Below are positions 47,731 to 57,845 of a DNA stretch of 64,000 nucleotides, one piece after another. The stretch is from contig NZ_JAVAMS010000001.1 of the NCBI RefSeq assembly GCF_030730945.1, positions 1,269,992 to 1,333,991 of the forward strand, written 5' to 3'. The translations under genes were made by a program, and so were the position numbers. How positions within the stretch are numbered: the first letter of the stretch is position 1; each line of letters starts with the position of its first letter. Origin of the DNA: Aurantiacibacter poecillastricola (GTDB lineage Bacteria; Pseudomonadota; Alphaproteobacteria; Sphingomonadales; Sphingomonadaceae). The notes under the pieces are model-generated. The model was not told the DNA's origin, did no database searches, and saw only the letters and a list, made by a program, of their open reading frames with translations.

Positions 47731-50148
47731 ATGCCTGAATCGGGATCGCTGAGCGCGGAGCGTCTTGGCCGGATCGTGGAAGACGCCGCTTCGGAAGCCT
47801 ATGTCTTCACCGCCGACGATTGCCGTTTTCTGCTCGTCAACCGCGGTGCGCGCGAAAATCTGGGCCTGACCGCGCGCGATCTTGCGGGAATGCATCCCTG
47901 GGACCTGAAGCCGGAGTACCCCGAAGAACGTTTCCGCGAACTCGTCCGCCCGCTGCTCGATGGCGAAACCGACAAGCTGTTTTTCGAAACGGTACACAAG
48001 CGCAAGGACGGCTCGCTCTACGATGTCGATGTCAGTCTCCAGCTGATCAGGACCGAAAGCAGACCTGTGTTCTATGCATCGATCCGCGATGTCACCGAAC
48101 AGAAGAAGGTCTGGCGCGAGCTGGAAGCAGCGACAGCGCGCCTCGATGCGATCCTCAACAATACGACGATGGCCGTCTTCATGATGGACGAAGGCCAGCA
48201 ATGCTCATTCATGAACAAGGCGGCCGAGCAGATGACCGGCTTCACGTTCCGGGAGACGCAGGGGCGAACGCTGCACGATGTGATTCATCATCACCACCCC
48301 GATGGAAGGCCGTTTCCAATAGAGGAGTGCCCGATCGACCGGGCTTTTCCGGAGGATTACCAGATCCAGGGCGAAGAGGTTTTCGTCCATAGGGATGGCC
48401 ATTTCTACAATGTCGGCTTCACCGCTTCGCCAATGAAGGACAAAGGCGGCCGGACGATCGGCACGGTCATCGAGGCGCGGAACATCGACGAAGAGCTGGA
48501 AGCGCGAAAGGCGCTTGATGCGTTCAACGAGGAATTGCGCTGCCGCGTCGAAAAGGCGATGGCCGAGCGCGAATCTCTGGAAGCACAGCTGGTGCAATCC
48601 CAGAAGATGGAGGCTATCGGGCAACTCACCGGCGGCATTGCGCACGATTTCAACAATCTCCTGCAGGTGATCGGCGGAAACCTGCAATTGTTGCAGTCGG
48701 ACCCCGCCGTGACCGGCAAGAATGCCGAGCGTGTCGCCCATGCGGCATCGGGGGTGGAACGCGGCGCCAACCTTGCCACCCAGTTGCTGGCCTTCGGGCG
48801 CCAGCAGCCGCTCAGCCCAGAGCCGGTTAATGCAGGCCGCGTCATCCGCGGCATGGACGACATGTTCCGCCGCACCCTTGGCGAGATGGTCGAGATCGAG
48901 ACCGTGGTCGCAGCAGGCCTGTGGAACTGCATGGTCGATCCGCGGCACCTTGAAAACGTGCTTCTCAATCTGGTCATCAATGCCCGTGACGCGATGGGCG
49001 GCGAGGGAAAGCTGACGGTCGAAGCGGGCAACGCGTCCCTCGACGACGAATACATCGCCTCAAACCCCGATGCACAGACAGGACAATACGTGGTGATCGC
49101 CGTCACCGACAACGGTTGCGGCATACCCGAGGAGGATCTTGCCCGCGTCTTCGAACCGTTCTTCTCGACGAAGGAAACCGGCAGGGGCACGGGGCTGGGC
49201 CTTTCCATGGTGTTCGGCTTCGTGAAGCAGTCCAACGGCCATATCGCAATCTACAGCGAGGTGGGCCAGGGCACGACCGTGCGCATTTATCTTCCGCGAA
49301 CCCGCGCGGAAGAACCTGTCGGCAGGCGCCATTCCGACGCTACCCTTGCACCAGGCAACAACGAGGTGATCCTCGTGGTCGAGGACGATGAGGAAGTGCG
49401 TGCCACCGTCATGGAGATGCTGTCGGGGCTTGGCTATCGCGTCGTGGAGGCGGAGAATGCCGATGCAGCCCTGGCCATCGTGAATTGCGGCATCTCGATA
49501 GACCTGCTGTTTACCGATGTCGTCATGCCCGGAACTCTTAAGTCCACGGAGCTTGCCCGCCTCGCCCAGAAGCGACTGCCGGGTCTCGCTGTCTTGTTCA
49601 CCTCCGGCTACACGCAGAACGCCATTGTCCACGCAGGTCGCCTGGACGAAGGCGTGGAACTGATCAGCAAGCCCTATACTGCAGAGCGCTTGAGCCAGAA
49701 AATCAGGTCGGTGTTGGCAAAAGCCGCGAAGGAGAACGACGCCGCCGATCCTGCGCAGGGCGATGCGCATGTGGGCGAACTTATCGACACTCGGCGTGCG
49801 AAGCGTATCCTCGTGGTCGAGGACGAGGTGTTCATCAGGATGTCGCTGGTGGAGGTGCTGGAGGGACTTGGCCACGATATCGTCGAAGCAGGCTCCCTCG
49901 AACAAGCCCGTCAGATGGTATCCGAAGAGAGCAATCTCGATATGGTCATCACGGACCTCAGCCTGCCTGATGGCAAGGCGAACGGGTTCATCGCCGAACT
50001 GCTCGATGCGCCGGGGGACACCGAAATCATCATTGCGACCGGCGGCGTCGTCCCCGAAGAACTGTCGGCCTACGAGCTACCGGTCCTGCACAAGCCGTTT
50101 AGTGACGACAACGTGCGCGAACTTGTGGGCGACAGAAACCAGAGCTGA
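47731..50148 (+). CDS. PAS-PAS hybrid histidine kinase with two receiver domains
   Basis: An 805-residue soluble sensor kinase. Two PAS domains (about 15-125 and 133-250, second with [22 protein letters not shown]) precede the HisKA helix with phospho-acceptor His305 in [11 protein letters not shown], an HATPase domain ([19 protein letters not shown]) and two receivers. The first receiver has its acceptor Asp596 in FTDVVMP, the second Asp742 in ITDLSLPDG. No transmembrane helix is present, so it senses a cytoplasmic signal, perhaps redox, light or a ligand. No response regulator with an output domain is adjacent. Start at ATG 47731 (GGGAGAG upstream) was preferred to a GTG at 47692. Confidence 0.9.
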   Translation: MPESGSLSAERLGRIVEDAASEAYVFTADDCRFLLVNRGARENLGLTARDLAGMHPWDLKPEYPEERFRELVRPLLDGETDKLFFETVHKRKDGSLYDVDVSLQLIRTESRPVFYASIRDVTEQKKVWRELEAATARLDAILNNTTMAVFMMDEGQQCSFMNKAAEQMTGFTFRETQGRTLHDVIHHHHPDGRPFPIEECPIDRAFPEDYQIQGEEVFVHRDGHFYNVGFTASPMKDKGGRTIGTVIEARNIDEELEARKALDAFNEELRCRVEKAMAERESLEAQLVQSQKMEAIGQLTGGIAHDFNNLLQVIGGNLQLLQSDPAVTGKNAERVAHAASGVERGANLATQLLAFGRQQPLSPEPVNAGRVIRGMDDMFRRTLGEMVEIETVVAAGLWNCMVDPRHLENVLLNLVINARDAMGGEGKLTVEAGNASLDDEYIASNPDAQTGQYVVIAVTDNGCGIPEEDLARVFEPFFSTKETGRGTGLGLSMVFGFVKQSNGHIAIYSEVGQGTTVRIYLPRTRAEEPVGRRHSDATLAPGNNEVILVVEDDEEVRATVMEMLSGLGYRVVEAENADAALAIVNCGISIDLLFTDVVMPGTLKSTELARLAQKRLPGLAVLFTSGYTQNAIVHAGRLDEGVELISKPYTAERLSQKIRSVLAKAAKENDAADPAQGDAHVGELIDTRRAKRILVVEDEVFIRMSLVEVLEGLGHDIVEAGSLEQARQMVSEESNLDMVITDLSLPDGKANGFIAELLDAPGDTEIIIATGGVVPEELSAYELPVLHKPFSDDNVRELVGDRNQS

Positions 50149-50654
50149 TAGCCGGGGAAAGCCGCACCACCTCTTATAAGTCATTGAATTGTTGGTGGTC
50201 GCGGTAAATTTTCCTACGCCTGGGAATCAGCGATTCTTCGCCTTAAAGGTCTAGTTGCCGCTCACCAGCTTCGCTGCAACTGGGCTTACATTTATACAAA
50301 GCGCACCCGCGTGGCGATCCGAGATGGGGTCCGCCAGGAGTTCCTGGACTATCTTAGTCCTCGGGAATGGCACAGCGTAATTCTGGTCATCCTGGCACTC
50401 GCCCTCGCCTTCGCATTTGGTATCTAAGGGGAGACGACGTCCGGATCCTCCAGCGGGCATGTTACCGAACCTTCGATCAAACCAATCCTGTAATTCACTC
50501 ATCCTTGGACAGGTGAGGTTGGTCGGTGCGGCTTTTCGTCGATCCTGAGCTTCGAAAAATCTTGATTCAAAGCTTGCGAATGCAAATGACTCGCATTAGC
50601 GACCGCTAAGCACGCCGCAATCGGCCAAGACAACGACGCTTCAGGGAAACCATC
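50149..50654. other. 506-base gap before the iron receptor
   Basis: I see no convincing gene. A leftward 83-codon frame at 50251-50502 has no good ribosome site and no family resemblance. A rightward frame without a start codon (50188-50427) ends in a hydrophobic tail and may be chance. Codon use in both is unlike that of neighbouring genes. The last 80 bases contain the Fur-like element at 50581 and the receptor promoter. Confidence 0.4.
50581..50600. promoter_or_regulatory. Fur-like iron box candidate upstream of TonB receptor
   Basis: TGCAAATGACTCGCATTAGC contains an imperfect inverted repeat AATG/CATT with the TGCAAATGA half common in Fur sites of receptor genes. It lies 55 bases before the receptor start. 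The match is weaker than the Fur box at 1676, but the receptor plus PepSY-reductase pair supports iron control. Confidence 0.45.
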
Positions 50655-52730
50655 ATGAGAACTTACAAGGCGAGCCTCCTCGCCGCAGCCGCGCTTTGTT
50701 GCCCGTCCCTCGCACTGGCGCAGACCGCCCCCGATATCGAACCGGATAACGGCACGCAGGCTGCGCCTGAAGAGGAGGCAATCGTGGTGGTTGGCAAGCT
50801 GACCGACTCCACACTCGACCGTGAGGATATCGAGATTACTCAGGCGAACGACCTGGGCGATCTTTTCCGCCGGACACCTTCGGTCTCGGTCGGCGGCGCC
50901 ATCGGCATTGCCGAGAAGATCTACGTTCGCGGCCTGGAAGACGCGCAGCTCAACATCTCGATCGACGGCGCGCAGATCCAGGGAACGCTCTTCCACCACG
51001 TCGGGCGCGTTTCCGTCGAACCGGAACTACTGGAACGAGTGGACGTCCAGACCGGGGCAGGCGAAGCCACTTCGGGCTTTGGCGCAATCGGCGGCGCAAT
51101 CCGCTTCCGCACCCGCGATGCCGTGGACCTGCTGGAACCGGGGCGCAACGTCGGCGGCATCGCCCGCGCCGGGTGGTTCTCCAACGATGGCTACAAGCTC
51201 TCGGGCACGGCTTACGGGCGCCTTGCAGGCGATGTCGGTATCATCGCTTCCTACGTCCACCAGAACCGCGATCCCTACGAGGATGGCGATGGCAACCTCG
51301 TCGCCGGGAGCGGTGCCGAGCAGAACGTGGGCTTCGTCAAGATCGGCGGCGATATTGGTATAGGGCATGGCTTCTCGCTCAGCTACGAACAGCGCGACGA
51401 GGAAGGCGAATTCGGCGCCCGCCCGAACTGGCCGGTGCTGGAAGGCGACACCCTGTTTCCGGCCGAGGCGCAGCGGCGCACCGTGATCGGCAACTATCGC
51501 TACGACAGCGGCGGTATCCTTGGCGTGGAACTGACCGGTTACTGGTCCCGTGCAGAATTCGAACTCGACCGCTTCGACCGATGGGGCCTCTACGGCGCCG
51601 AGATCGAGAACTGGGGCGCGGATGCCCGACTGAACCTTGCCGCCGGAATGCACGATGTCACTCTCGGCATGGAATATCGAAACGATCACGTGTCCAGCGC
51701 CTATCTTGACGATCCGGCCATGTGGCAGCCCTGGGCGTGGGACCCGGCGGTCGGTCGCTTCACCGAGGAAGGCGAACTTTTCGGGCTTTATTTGCAGGAT
51801 CGCTGGCAGGTCTTCGACCAACTGCTGGTCAGCTTCGGCGCGCGCTACGACAATTACAGCCTCGATCTCGTCACCTACGGCGGCGGTGTGGATAGTGACG
51901 GCATCTCCTTCAACATCGGCGCCGACTACGAAATCGTGCCCGGCCTGACCGCGAATGTGGGTTACGCAGAAGCCTTCCGCGGCAAGGAAATTGGCGACGC
52001 CTTCACGCTGGAACACAACGCTGCCTGGGCGATCCTGCAACCCGGCCTCCAGCCCGAAACGGTCAAGAATATCGAGGCAGGCCTCGCCTATGATGCGGAC
52101 GGTTTCTACGCCTCGGCTGCCTTTTACCGCATGGAGATCGAGAACGTCGTGCTCGACCAGCTCTACCGCGATCGCACTGCTACTCCGCTGCAGAACAACA
52201 CCTATTACGAGAACGTCGGTGAATTCCGTTCGGAAGGCTTCGAGCTGCGCGGCGGCTACCGATCCGGCGCGTTCGGGATCAGCGGCTTCTACAACTACTA
52301 CAACCCGGAATTGAACGGGCTTCCGGTGAATGGCTACGAGCATCTCGCACTGGGCAACACGCTGGGCGACCAGTGGAACATCAGCGCGACGTTCGACCCT
52401 ACGCCCTCGCTGGGCTTCGAGGCGAGCCTGACCCGCTTCGAGCGCGTCGAGGATCTGGAAACGCTCTTCCGCGATGTGGAACTGGGTTATGTTCCGGAAA
52501 CGCAGTTCATCGACAAACCCGGCTATACCACGGTAGATCTGTTCGCCCGCTGGCAACCCTTCGGCACCGATCGCTTCGAACTGCTGGCGGCCGTCTACAA
52601 CCTGTTCGACGAGACCTACCTGGCGCATGCCAGCGTGGGCGATTACACCGCCATTCCCGACTACGAGATCGTGCGCGGCGTGAACGAACCGGGTCGCAAT
52701 ATTCGCCTGAGTGCGTCGGTCCGCTTCTGA
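50655..52730 (+). CDS. TonB-dependent receptor, probably for an iron chelate
   Basis: A 691-residue outer-membrane receptor with a signal peptide ending at PSLALAQ, a TonB-box-like AIVVVGKL, a plug with TQANDLGDLFRRTPSVSVGG, KIYVRGLED and RVDVQTGAGEATSGFGAIGG, and a barrel ending in Phe (RLSASVRF). The plug and size resemble heme- or siderophore-type receptors (FepA/HmuR-like). The PepSY-domain gene starts at its stop codon (TGATG), which points to uptake coupled with reduction of a ferric complex. Confidence 0.92.
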   Translation: MRTYKASLLAAAALCCPSLALAQTAPDIEPDNGTQAAPEEEAIVVVGKLTDSTLDREDIEITQANDLGDLFRRTPSVSVGGAIGIAEKIYVRGLEDAQLNISIDGAQIQGTLFHHVGRVSVEPELLERVDVQTGAGEATSGFGAIGGAIRFRTRDAVDLLEPGRNVGGIARAGWFSNDGYKLSGTAYGRLAGDVGIIASYVHQNRDPYEDGDGNLVAGSGAEQNVGFVKIGGDIGIGHGFSLSYEQRDEEGEFGARPNWPVLEGDTLFPAEAQRRTVIGNYRYDSGGILGVELTGYWSRAEFELDRFDRWGLYGAEIENWGADARLNLAAGMHDVTLGMEYRNDHVSSAYLDDPAMWQPWAWDPAVGRFTEEGELFGLYLQDRWQVFDQLLVSFGARYDNYSLDLVTYGGGVDSDGISFNIGADYEIVPGLTANVGYAEAFRGKEIGDAFTLEHNAAWAILQPGLQPETVKNIEAGLAYDADGFYASAAFYRMEIENVVLDQLYRDRTATPLQNNTYYENVGEFRSEGFELRGGYRSGAFGISGFYNYYNPELNGLPVNGYEHLALGNTLGDQWNISATFDPTPSLGFEASLTRFERVEDLETLFRDVELGYVPETQFIDKPGYTTVDLFARWQPFGTDRFELLAAVYNLFDETYLAHASVGDYTAIPDYEIVRGVNEPGRNIRLSASVRF

Positions 52731-53848
52731 TGCGCACGCGCCCCGTCTTCCGGTTCTGGCACCGCTGGTTCGGGATCCTTGGCGGGGCGTGGCTCATCCT
52801 GCTGGCAATAACCGGCTGCGCGATCGCCTGGTATGACGAGCTGGACGTCCTGCTGAATTCCGATCTGCGGCATGCCGAGGTTGTCTCAGGCCCGGCAGCG
52901 CCGATCGACGCCGTGGTGGCGAGTGCGCAGGATGCCCTGCCGGGTTTTGAACCCGGCAACATCCTTCTCGCCCAGCAACCAGACCGAACGCACTGGCTGC
53001 TAGGCCGCCAGACCATGCCCGACGGGACAGCGCGCGCGGTTCAGGCATTCGTTGAGCCTGGCTCCGCACAGTTCGCCGGCTGGCGTGAAAGCGGCGCGAT
53101 CAGTCTGCACCGTCACTATCTGCCGGATTTGCTCTATGGCCTTCATACCGAACTGCTCGTGGGCGAGGTCGGGATAATTTTTGTAGGCCTTGTATCACTC
53201 GCCTGGCTAATCGACCACTTCCTGTCGCTCCCGTTGGCCTTCCCCCGACTGAGAGGTGCGCTAAGCGCTTTCAGGGTCGGCGGGCATGCAGGATCCTTGC
53301 GCCAGTTGTGGGATCGCCACCGCGCGAGTGGCTTGTGGCTTTGGCCCGTCACCGGAATGCTCGCCCTGACGGGCGTCACTCTCTCATTCCCTATGGAAAG
53401 CCGGGCTGTCGTCGAAACCGTTTCGCCGGTCAGCGAACGCTTGCATTATGCTATGGAAGAAAGGAGCCCGCCGGCAAGTCCCATCGGCCTTGATTCCGCC
53501 ATAGCCAGCGTTACCCAGAACCGTTCCGAAGTGCACAGCATTCGCCCTCATCCCGAGGTGGGCCTTTATGCCGTGCGAACATTCGACAAGCGCGATGTCG
53601 ACAACCAGGGCAGGCTCTGGACTTACGTAGATATGAAGACCGGCAAGATCATAGCCGGGCGCCACGACGCTGGAGATAGCGCGGGCGATACGTTCTTCAT
53701 TTGGCAATACGCCCTGCATTCCGGGCATGCCTTCGGACTAGCGGGACGTCTTCTCGTGACGCTTGCCGGGCTCGTTACGATCTATCTCGGTATTTCGGGC
53801 TATCGACTTTGGTGGAAACGTCGACACCGAGTTGGCGCGGCTCGGTGA
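52730..53848 (+). CDS. PepSY-associated TM protein (ferric-chelate reductase-like)
   Basis: A 372-residue inner-membrane protein of the PepSY_TM family. It has about four transmembrane helices: near 17-36 (GGAWLILLAITGCAIAW), around 140-165, around 200-220 (LWLWPVTGMLALTGV) and at the C terminus (LLVTLAGLVTIYLGISGY). Periplasmic PepSY-like strands lie between them. Histidines at helix ends (FWHRWFG, SLHRHYL, DRHRASG, YALHSGH) could hold heme. Proteins of this type (FoxB/FegB/PiuB group) reduce ferric siderophores in the periplasm. ATG overlaps the receptor stop, so they are coupled. Confidence 0.87.
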   Translation: MRTRPVFRFWHRWFGILGGAWLILLAITGCAIAWYDELDVLLNSDLRHAEVVSGPAAPIDAVVASAQDALPGFEPGNILLAQQPDRTHWLLGRQTMPDGTARAVQAFVEPGSAQFAGWRESGAISLHRHYLPDLLYGLHTELLVGEVGIIFVGLVSLAWLIDHFLSLPLAFPRLRGALSAFRVGGHAGSLRQLWDRHRASGLWLWPVTGMLALTGVTLSFPMESRAVVETVSPVSERLHYAMEERSPPASPIGLDSAIASVTQNRSEVHSIRPHPEVGLYAVRTFDKRDVDNQGRLWTYVDMKTGKIIAGRHDAGDSAGDTFFIWQYALHSGHAFGLAGRLLVTLAGLVTIYLGISGYRLWWKRRHRVGAAR

Positions 53849-53922
53849 TGATGCGGCGGTTGGTTGGTTGTCTTGTGCGCTCCTGCGCCAGCTGGCGTGG
53901 TGAGTGGGCCTATCGTACAATA

Positions 53923-55320
53923 TCATTGTATCATTGCTGTCGCATCGGGTTTGTCCCGGAGCCTCGCTTCGGTGAAGGCGTCAGTTTCGTTCTGCAACGC
54001 CTCGAGCAGCCGGGCCTGCATAGCCCGGATCGAAGCCTCCGCCACACCAGGCTGTCCCGCTCGCAGGGCAGAGACAATCTGCCGCTCCAGAGCGAGAAAC
54101 GATATTGCCGCCCAAGGCTCAGGCCGTTCGCGCGGATATCGGGCCTGATACGACACAATGCTGCGGGCGCAGATATCGACCAGCGGGGACGCGGCGATTT
54201 CTCCCAATCGCTTCTGCAGATTGACGAAACGTTGAGCATCGTCGCTTTGCTCCAGTACCTTGTCTAGTGCACGCAGGTGGCATTCGCGCTCGTGGTCCGG
54301 CAGGATCGCAAGCCGCGATGCTGCTAGCCGCACATTGGTGGCATTGTGATCCCAAACAAGTTCGATCAGCTCGAACGGGCACAGGCGACACGCCGCAAGC
54401 CAGGCAAAGACCTGCCGGATGACCCCGATCGGGCGGGGCCGTTTGAACTCGTACCCTCCGCCGCGCCCGAGCCTCGCGTGCACGACGTCGAGATCTTGCA
54501 GGATGCGCAGCGCTTGCCGAATTACCGATCGTGACGCGGAATGCTCTTCGCAAAGACTTACTTCATTACCGAGATGGCGCTCGCCGCTGCTCGCGGCCCG
54601 TTCGAGCAAGGTGTGCGCAATTGTGAAGGCGCGTGCCTGGGGCGATTGGGCGATAGTATCGTCGACGGGGTCGGGGCTGGCAGAGGGCATCGCGCCGAGA
54701 GAGGAGACTATGGCCTTCGCATCTTGGTGGCTGATGGCATCGAGCAGCTCGTCAGGCAGCGTTGCATCGCCCGGACCACCAGCGGATAGCGCGTCGATAA
54801 CTTCAACATACAGCAGGTAGACCGGATGGTCGCAGACGCGCGCCAACCATTTGCGCACCGCCTCGCCGTGTCGCCGCGCGGGCAGCGGTCCGTCCCGTCT
54901 TGAAAGCTTGTAGGCGAGCAGCCAGTCGAACCCGGCTATGCACCGCGACGATTGATCCGGATCGCCTTCGATTGCCCTGAGATAGGCAGCTACGGCGTTC
55001 GCAGTTCGCGTCAGGTCGGAAGACAGCACCTGCACCCCGCCATTTCTGCCGCGTCGAACCTCCACCACGCCACGATTGGAAAGGATCGAGATCGCTTCCC
55101 GCAACGCTTCGCGTCCAACACCCAACTGCTCGCGCAGCTCGCTCTCCGAACCCAGTACCTCTCCCGCCGGCCAGCCGCGCTGGCTAGCCAGCCGCTCGAT
55201 CAGCCATGCGGTACGGACCGGTGCGCTCTGTTTCACCAGATGTTCTCCGCTTACGGCAGCGTAGAACCGGGCCGCCGGCCCCATCCGGCCTTCCTCTTTA
55301 ATCATGCGACTTTTTTTCAT
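53923..55320 (-). CDS. tandem GntR (two winged-helix) regulator with FCD domain
   Basis: A 465-residue regulator with two GntR/FadR-type DNA-binding domains in one chain. The first (about 37-100) has ESELREQLGVGREALREAISIL; the second (about 230-295) has CEEHSASRSVIRQALRILQDLD. Each is followed by a helical region; the first is short, the second (about 300-455) resembles an FCD effector domain. Ordinary FadR-type proteins have one of each, about 220-250 residues. It is divergent from the TonB receptor-tannase pair and is probably its regulator. The start could also be the ATG at 55284, which has the stronger GAGGAAGG site. Confidence 0.85.
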   Translation of the reverse strand: MKKSRMIKEEGRMGPAARFYAAVSGEHLVKQSAPVRTAWLIERLASQRGWPAGEVLGSESELREQLGVGREALREAISILSNRGVVEVRRGRNGGVQVLSSDLTRTANAVAAYLRAIEGDPDQSSRCIAGFDWLLAYKLSRRDGPLPARRHGEAVRKWLARVCDHPVYLLYVEVIDALSAGGPGDATLPDELLDAISHQDAKAIVSSLGAMPSASPDPVDDTIAQSPQARAFTIAHTLLERAASSGERHLGNEVSLCEEHSASRSVIRQALRILQDLDVVHARLGRGGGYEFKRPRPIGVIRQVFAWLAACRLCPFELIELVWDHNATNVRLAASRLAILPDHERECHLRALDKVLEQSDDAQRFVNLQKRLGEIAASPLVDICARSIVSYQARYPRERPEPWAAISFLALERQIVSALRAGQPGVAEASIRAMQARLLEALQNETDAFTEARLRDKPDATAMIQ

Positions 55321-55346
55321 TTTCTCGAACCCTTAGGTAGAGAGCA

Positions 55347-55362
55347 ACCAGCAGAGACTGGT
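55347..55362. promoter_or_regulatory. inverted-repeat operator candidate in the GntR/TonB intergenic region
   Basis: ACCAG (55347-55351) and CTGGT (55358-55362) form an inverted repeat with a six-base spacer, 27 bases upstream of the regulator start. FadR-type GntR proteins often bind short inverted repeats with TGGT/ACCA arms. This is a candidate only. Confidence 0.35.
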
Positions 55363-55513
55363 GTGGGAGTAGGTATCGAGCGGTTGTGCGCAGCAGCCCG
55401 CGGTCGTCCCCGGAACTGTGTTCGAGACCTGGCGCGACAGGGTACTTTTTCCGTCCTGCCTCTTGTTGAGCCTTGAATGCGTTGAAGGGTAGGTCGAATT
55501 TGCGGTCATGTCG

Positions 55514-55525
55514 GCAATCGATTGC
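55514..55525. promoter_or_regulatory. 12-base palindrome upstream of the TonB receptor
   Basis: GCAATCGATTGC is an exact palindrome 73 bases before the receptor start. A second inverted repeat, CGATC/GATCG at 55553-55568, follows. Either may be a regulator or RNA polymerase landing site of the receptor-tannase transcript. Confidence 0.35.
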
Positions 55526-55598
55526 ATTTTATCCTCTCCGGAGCCGTAGCCGCGATCTTACCGGATCGTAGAAAAACATATTTTGAGGGGAGATTGCA

Positions 55599-57845
55599 AT
55601 GTTCGATCAAGGACGTTTTCATATCAGCGCAGCGGCGATTGCCTTGGCGGCGGGCATTGCCCCGCCCGCGTTCGCACAGTCCGAAACCGCCCAGCCCGAG
55701 ACCCAAGGAGCTGAGAGCGTTAATCCGCAGGCGCCTTCCGAAATTATCGTCACGGCGCAGCGCCGCGAAGAAAACCTGCAGGACATTCCGATCGCGGCAA
55801 CCGCTATTTCAGGTGACGACCTCGATGCCAAGGCGGTGCAGAGCATCGAGGATTTGCAATATGCCGCGCCGTCGGTCTCGATCACCGATCAGGGCCTGAC
55901 TCAGTCGGTCAATATTCGCGGCATCGGCATCGCCAGTGGCTCGCCAGCGGTGGCCAATGGCGTAGCCACCTATCTGGATGGCGTATTCCAGCCGCCGATC
56001 CTCACCTCTTCGAGCTTCTACGACATTGCATCGGTGGAGGTGCTGCGCGGACCGCAGGGGACGCTGGTCGGCTCCAATTCGACTGGCGGGGCGATCTTCG
56101 TGAATACCGTCAACCCCAGTTTCGACCGGATCAAGGGCTACGGCAAGGTGCATTACGGCAGCTACGATTCGGTTGGGATGGAAGGCGCAGTGAACCTTCC
56201 GGTGAGCGATACCTTTGCCCTGCGCATCGCCGGGCTGACCCGCTGGCGGGATAGCTATTACGAGGATCTGGGACCTTTCGACAATAATCCCGACAGCCTC
56301 GACGAACAGGCAGTTCGCGTGGGTGCGATGTGGGAACCGGGCGCCTTCCGCGTGCTGGGCAAGGTCGAATTCATCGACAAGAACACCGGCGGATACGCCT
56401 ATCGCCCAATCGAGGGAACGGCGTTCGAGAATGCCCGCACCGACGATATCCGCGAACTGACCTACAACGCCCCGACGCTGAACCATGAACGGGCCATCAA
56501 TGCCAGCCTGGAGCTTCGTTACGAACTCGGCAGCGGCATCGTGCTGCGTTCGCTGTCGGGCTATACCAACAAGCGGATCAACAATCTGTACGACAACGAC
56601 GCCGCGCTGGCGCCGTCCAATGCCGATCCCACAGCAAGCTTCAACCAGGTGCAGGATCAGTTCGTGCGCGAAAGGCAATGGACGCAGGAGATCAACATCA
56701 TTTCGCCGACCGATGGCGACTTCAACTGGATCGTCGGCGGCTATTACCAGAAGAACAAGGTCGACGTGGATATCGAGAGCCGCGCCGGCGATATCGTGGG
56801 CGATCCCACCGATATTGTGAACTTCCAGGACAAGCTGACGCTCGGGGTGTTCGCGCAGATAGGCTATTATCTAACGCCCGCGCTGGAGCTGCAGGTCGGT
56901 GGGCGATATTCACACTATAAGGTAGACAGCACGGGCAGCGTCACCATTGGTTCGGATGGCCCGGTGTTTGGGCCCGACGGCCTTGTGGTAGCTGACCTCG
57001 CCGGGGATCACGAGGACGGGCGCGCCACGGGCAAAATCGCGCTCAACTGGACGGTCAATGACGACAATCTGATCTACGCCTTCGCCGCTCGTGGATACAA
57101 GCCGGGCGGTGCGAACAACGCCACTTCCGAATTCGGTCCGGAGACGGTGTGGGATTACGAAATCGGCTGGAAGGCCAATCTGTTCGACAACCACATCCGC
57201 ACGCAGGTCGGCGGGTTCTATATGGATTACAGCGATTTCCAGTTCGATGCGATCGACCCGGTCACAGGACAAGGCGGCATCGTCAACATCGCGAATGCCA
57301 CGATCAAGGGCTTCGAGGTGCAGGCGCAGGCCGTCTTCGGTGGCTTCTCCTTCGACGGCGGAATTGCCTATGTCGATTCCAATCTGGACGCGGTCACCAT
57401 CGTCAACAGCCGCGAACTTCCGAACATCGGTCAGCTGGGGCCGCAATGTCCGCCCGGAACGTCATCGAATCCGCCGGCATGCTTCGATTACGGACCGTTT
57501 CTCGCGGTCGCGGGCGGCGGGCCAAACCTGTTCTCGCCGGAATGGTCGTACAATGCCGGGGCCCAGTACGAATTCCTGCTGAGCGATGCGGCTTCCCTTA
57601 CGCCGCGCATCAATTACGCATATGTCGGCTCGCGCTGGACCAACCTGTTCTACGACCCGCAACTTGACCTGCTCGAAGGGCGGGGCCTGCTCTCGGCGAT
57701 GCTGACCCTGCGCTACAATGATTGGATGATCGAAGCCTACGGCACTAATCTTGCCGACAAGGAATATGTCAGCGGTCAATCGGGCAATAATGAATTCTAC
57801 GGCGCGCCACGCGAATTCGGCGTCCGCGCATCGGTGAGGTTCTGA
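55599..57845 (+). CDS. TonB-dependent receptor of the tannase gene cluster
   Basis: A 748-residue outer-membrane receptor with signal peptide (AAAIALAAGIAPPAFAQ), TonB-box-like EIIVTAQRR, plug DLQ-type motif ENLQDIPIAATAIS, VNIRGIGIASG and EVLRGPQGTLVGSNSTGG, and a barrel ending in FGVRASVRF. This plug class is the one linked in sphingomonads with organic, often aromatic, compounds. GGGGAGA precedes the ATG. The esterase gene starts in its stop codon (TGATG), so receptor and esterase are translated together. Confidence 0.93.
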   Translation: MFDQGRFHISAAAIALAAGIAPPAFAQSETAQPETQGAESVNPQAPSEIIVTAQRREENLQDIPIAATAISGDDLDAKAVQSIEDLQYAAPSVSITDQGLTQSVNIRGIGIASGSPAVANGVATYLDGVFQPPILTSSSFYDIASVEVLRGPQGTLVGSNSTGGAIFVNTVNPSFDRIKGYGKVHYGSYDSVGMEGAVNLPVSDTFALRIAGLTRWRDSYYEDLGPFDNNPDSLDEQAVRVGAMWEPGAFRVLGKVEFIDKNTGGYAYRPIEGTAFENARTDDIRELTYNAPTLNHERAINASLELRYELGSGIVLRSLSGYTNKRINNLYDNDAALAPSNADPTASFNQVQDQFVRERQWTQEINIISPTDGDFNWIVGGYYQKNKVDVDIESRAGDIVGDPTDIVNFQDKLTLGVFAQIGYYLTPALELQVGGRYSHYKVDSTGSVTIGSDGPVFGPDGLVVADLAGDHEDGRATGKIALNWTVNDDNLIYAFAARGYKPGGANNATSEFGPETVWDYEIGWKANLFDNHIRTQVGGFYMDYSDFQFDAIDPVTGQGGIVNIANATIKGFEVQAQAVFGGFSFDGGIAYVDSNLDAVTIVNSRELPNIGQLGPQCPPGTSSNPPACFDYGPFLAVAGGGPNLFSPEWSYNAGAQYEFLLSDAASLTPRINYAYVGSRWTNLFYDPQLDLLEGRGLLSAMLTLRYNDWMIEAYGTNLADKEYVSGQSGNNEFYGAPREFGVRASVRF

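Noticed and set aside
50251..50502. An 83-codon leftward frame in the gap before the iron receptor
   Set aside because: No convincing ribosome site, no recognisable family and unusual composition; left as unannotated.
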